Source: Actinomycetota bacterium (lineage in GTDB: Bacteria > Actinomycetota > Actinomycetes > Streptosporangiales > Streptosporangiaceae). From it: DNA of 5,578 nt. Under the pieces are notes generated by a model that saw nothing but the letters and a program-made list of their open reading frames with translations, did not search any database and was not told where the DNA came from. Position numbers and translations under genes: made by a program. The stretch spans positions 1 to 5,578 of the forward strand of contig DPMS01000799.1 of assembly GCA_003541285.1 (NCBI GenBank), read 5' to 3'. This document shows positions 5,467 through 5,578 of this stretch, one piece after another (positions within the stretch are counted from its first letter, which is position 1; each line of letters opens with the position of its first letter).

Positions 5467-5578
5467 CTAAGCGACGTCGCGCTCGCCCGGCTCCACGGCA
5501 GTGGGTGCCTCGCCCGGGCCCGCCGCGCCGGCTGTGCCGTGGGGCGGGCCCGGTGCACCCGGCCCGCCACCGCCCGGC
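5467..5578 (-). CDS. Possible C-terminal tail of a gene entering from the right edge (partial)
   Basis: Read on the minus strand, a frame open from the right edge ends in TAG at 5467-5469. Its last 36 residues are Gly/Pro/Ala-rich and end in a mildly acidic A-V-E-P-G-E-R-D-V-A. That looks like a disordered protein tail. About 29 of 36 third positions are G or C. A second minus-strand frame is open further, to 5403, and has even higher GC at third positions up to about 5467, but it is Arg-rich and loses that bias beyond. The evidence is therefore compositional only, no family can be named, and the frame is not certain. If real, the gene lies upstream of nfeD in the same direction. Confidence 0.3.
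   Translation of the reverse strand, partial: PGGGGPGAPGPPHGTAGAAGPGEAPTAVEPGERDVA
5503..5560. repeat. Long GC-rich inverted repeat near the right edge
   Basis: The 11-bp arm CCGGGCCCGCC (5514-5524) is perfectly repeated inverted at 5543-5553. Outside it, GGGTGC (5503-5508) pairs with GCACCC (5555-5560) after a 5/1-nt bulge. The loop is 18 nt. It overlaps the possible minus-strand coding tail. There is no T-tract on either side. It may be a strong RNA hairpin or simply a by-product of Gly/Pro-rich coding sequence. Confidence 0.4.

Noticed and set aside
5471..5480. Palindrome GCGACGTCGC as an operator
   Set aside because: A lone 10-bp GC-rich palindrome is common by chance here, and it overlaps the possible coding tail.
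5409..5578. A plus-strand frame from GTG 5409 running to the right edge
   Set aside because: It has no Shine-Dalgarno and an Arg/Pro-rich composition typical of noncoding frames, and it opposes the better minus-strand candidate.

Overview
The window is a very GC-rich stretch with strongly GC-biased third codon positions. It carries an E. coli-type dihydroxy-acid dehydratase, a mycobacterial-type MenA and GTG starts. Together these point to a menaquinone-using actinomycete (Actinomycetota). The genus cannot be fixed from sequence reading alone. Most of the window looks like ordinary chromosomal backbone. I see no transposase, integrase, CRISPR array, tRNA or rRNA, and no convincing new multi-gene system.

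Left part, plus strand. A membrane-anchored protein with a NERD-like fold enters from the left edge and ends at 856. Its predicted catalytic positions look degenerate. A 173-bp intergenic gap follows (857-1029). It holds an unusual set of nested inverted repeats, all centred on one point (879-948), then a second hairpin (957-981), a possible -10 box and a clear Shine-Dalgarno. Then comes ilvD (1030-2892; branched-chain amino acid and pantothenate precursor synthesis). It is followed 40 bp later by menA (2933-3805; the prenylation step of menaquinone synthesis).

Right part, minus strand. menA converges on a two-gene operon with only 15 bp between the stops. The operon is nfeD (5302-4871) followed 3 bp later by an SPFH/stomatin (QmcA-like) gene (4867-3821), the classic NfeD-SPFH membrane-microdomain pair. 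A plausible promoter (5371-5400) and an inverted repeat at its expected transcription start lie upstream of nfeD. Beyond that, a Gly/Pro/Ala-rich reading frame at the right edge may be the tail of another minus-strand gene.

Functionally there are three unrelated modules: a NERD-like membrane protein, biosynthesis (IlvD, MenA), and membrane organisation (NfeD plus SPFH). The best leads are the co-centred dyad element upstream of ilvD, the degenerate NERD site, and the dyad at the nfeD transcription start.
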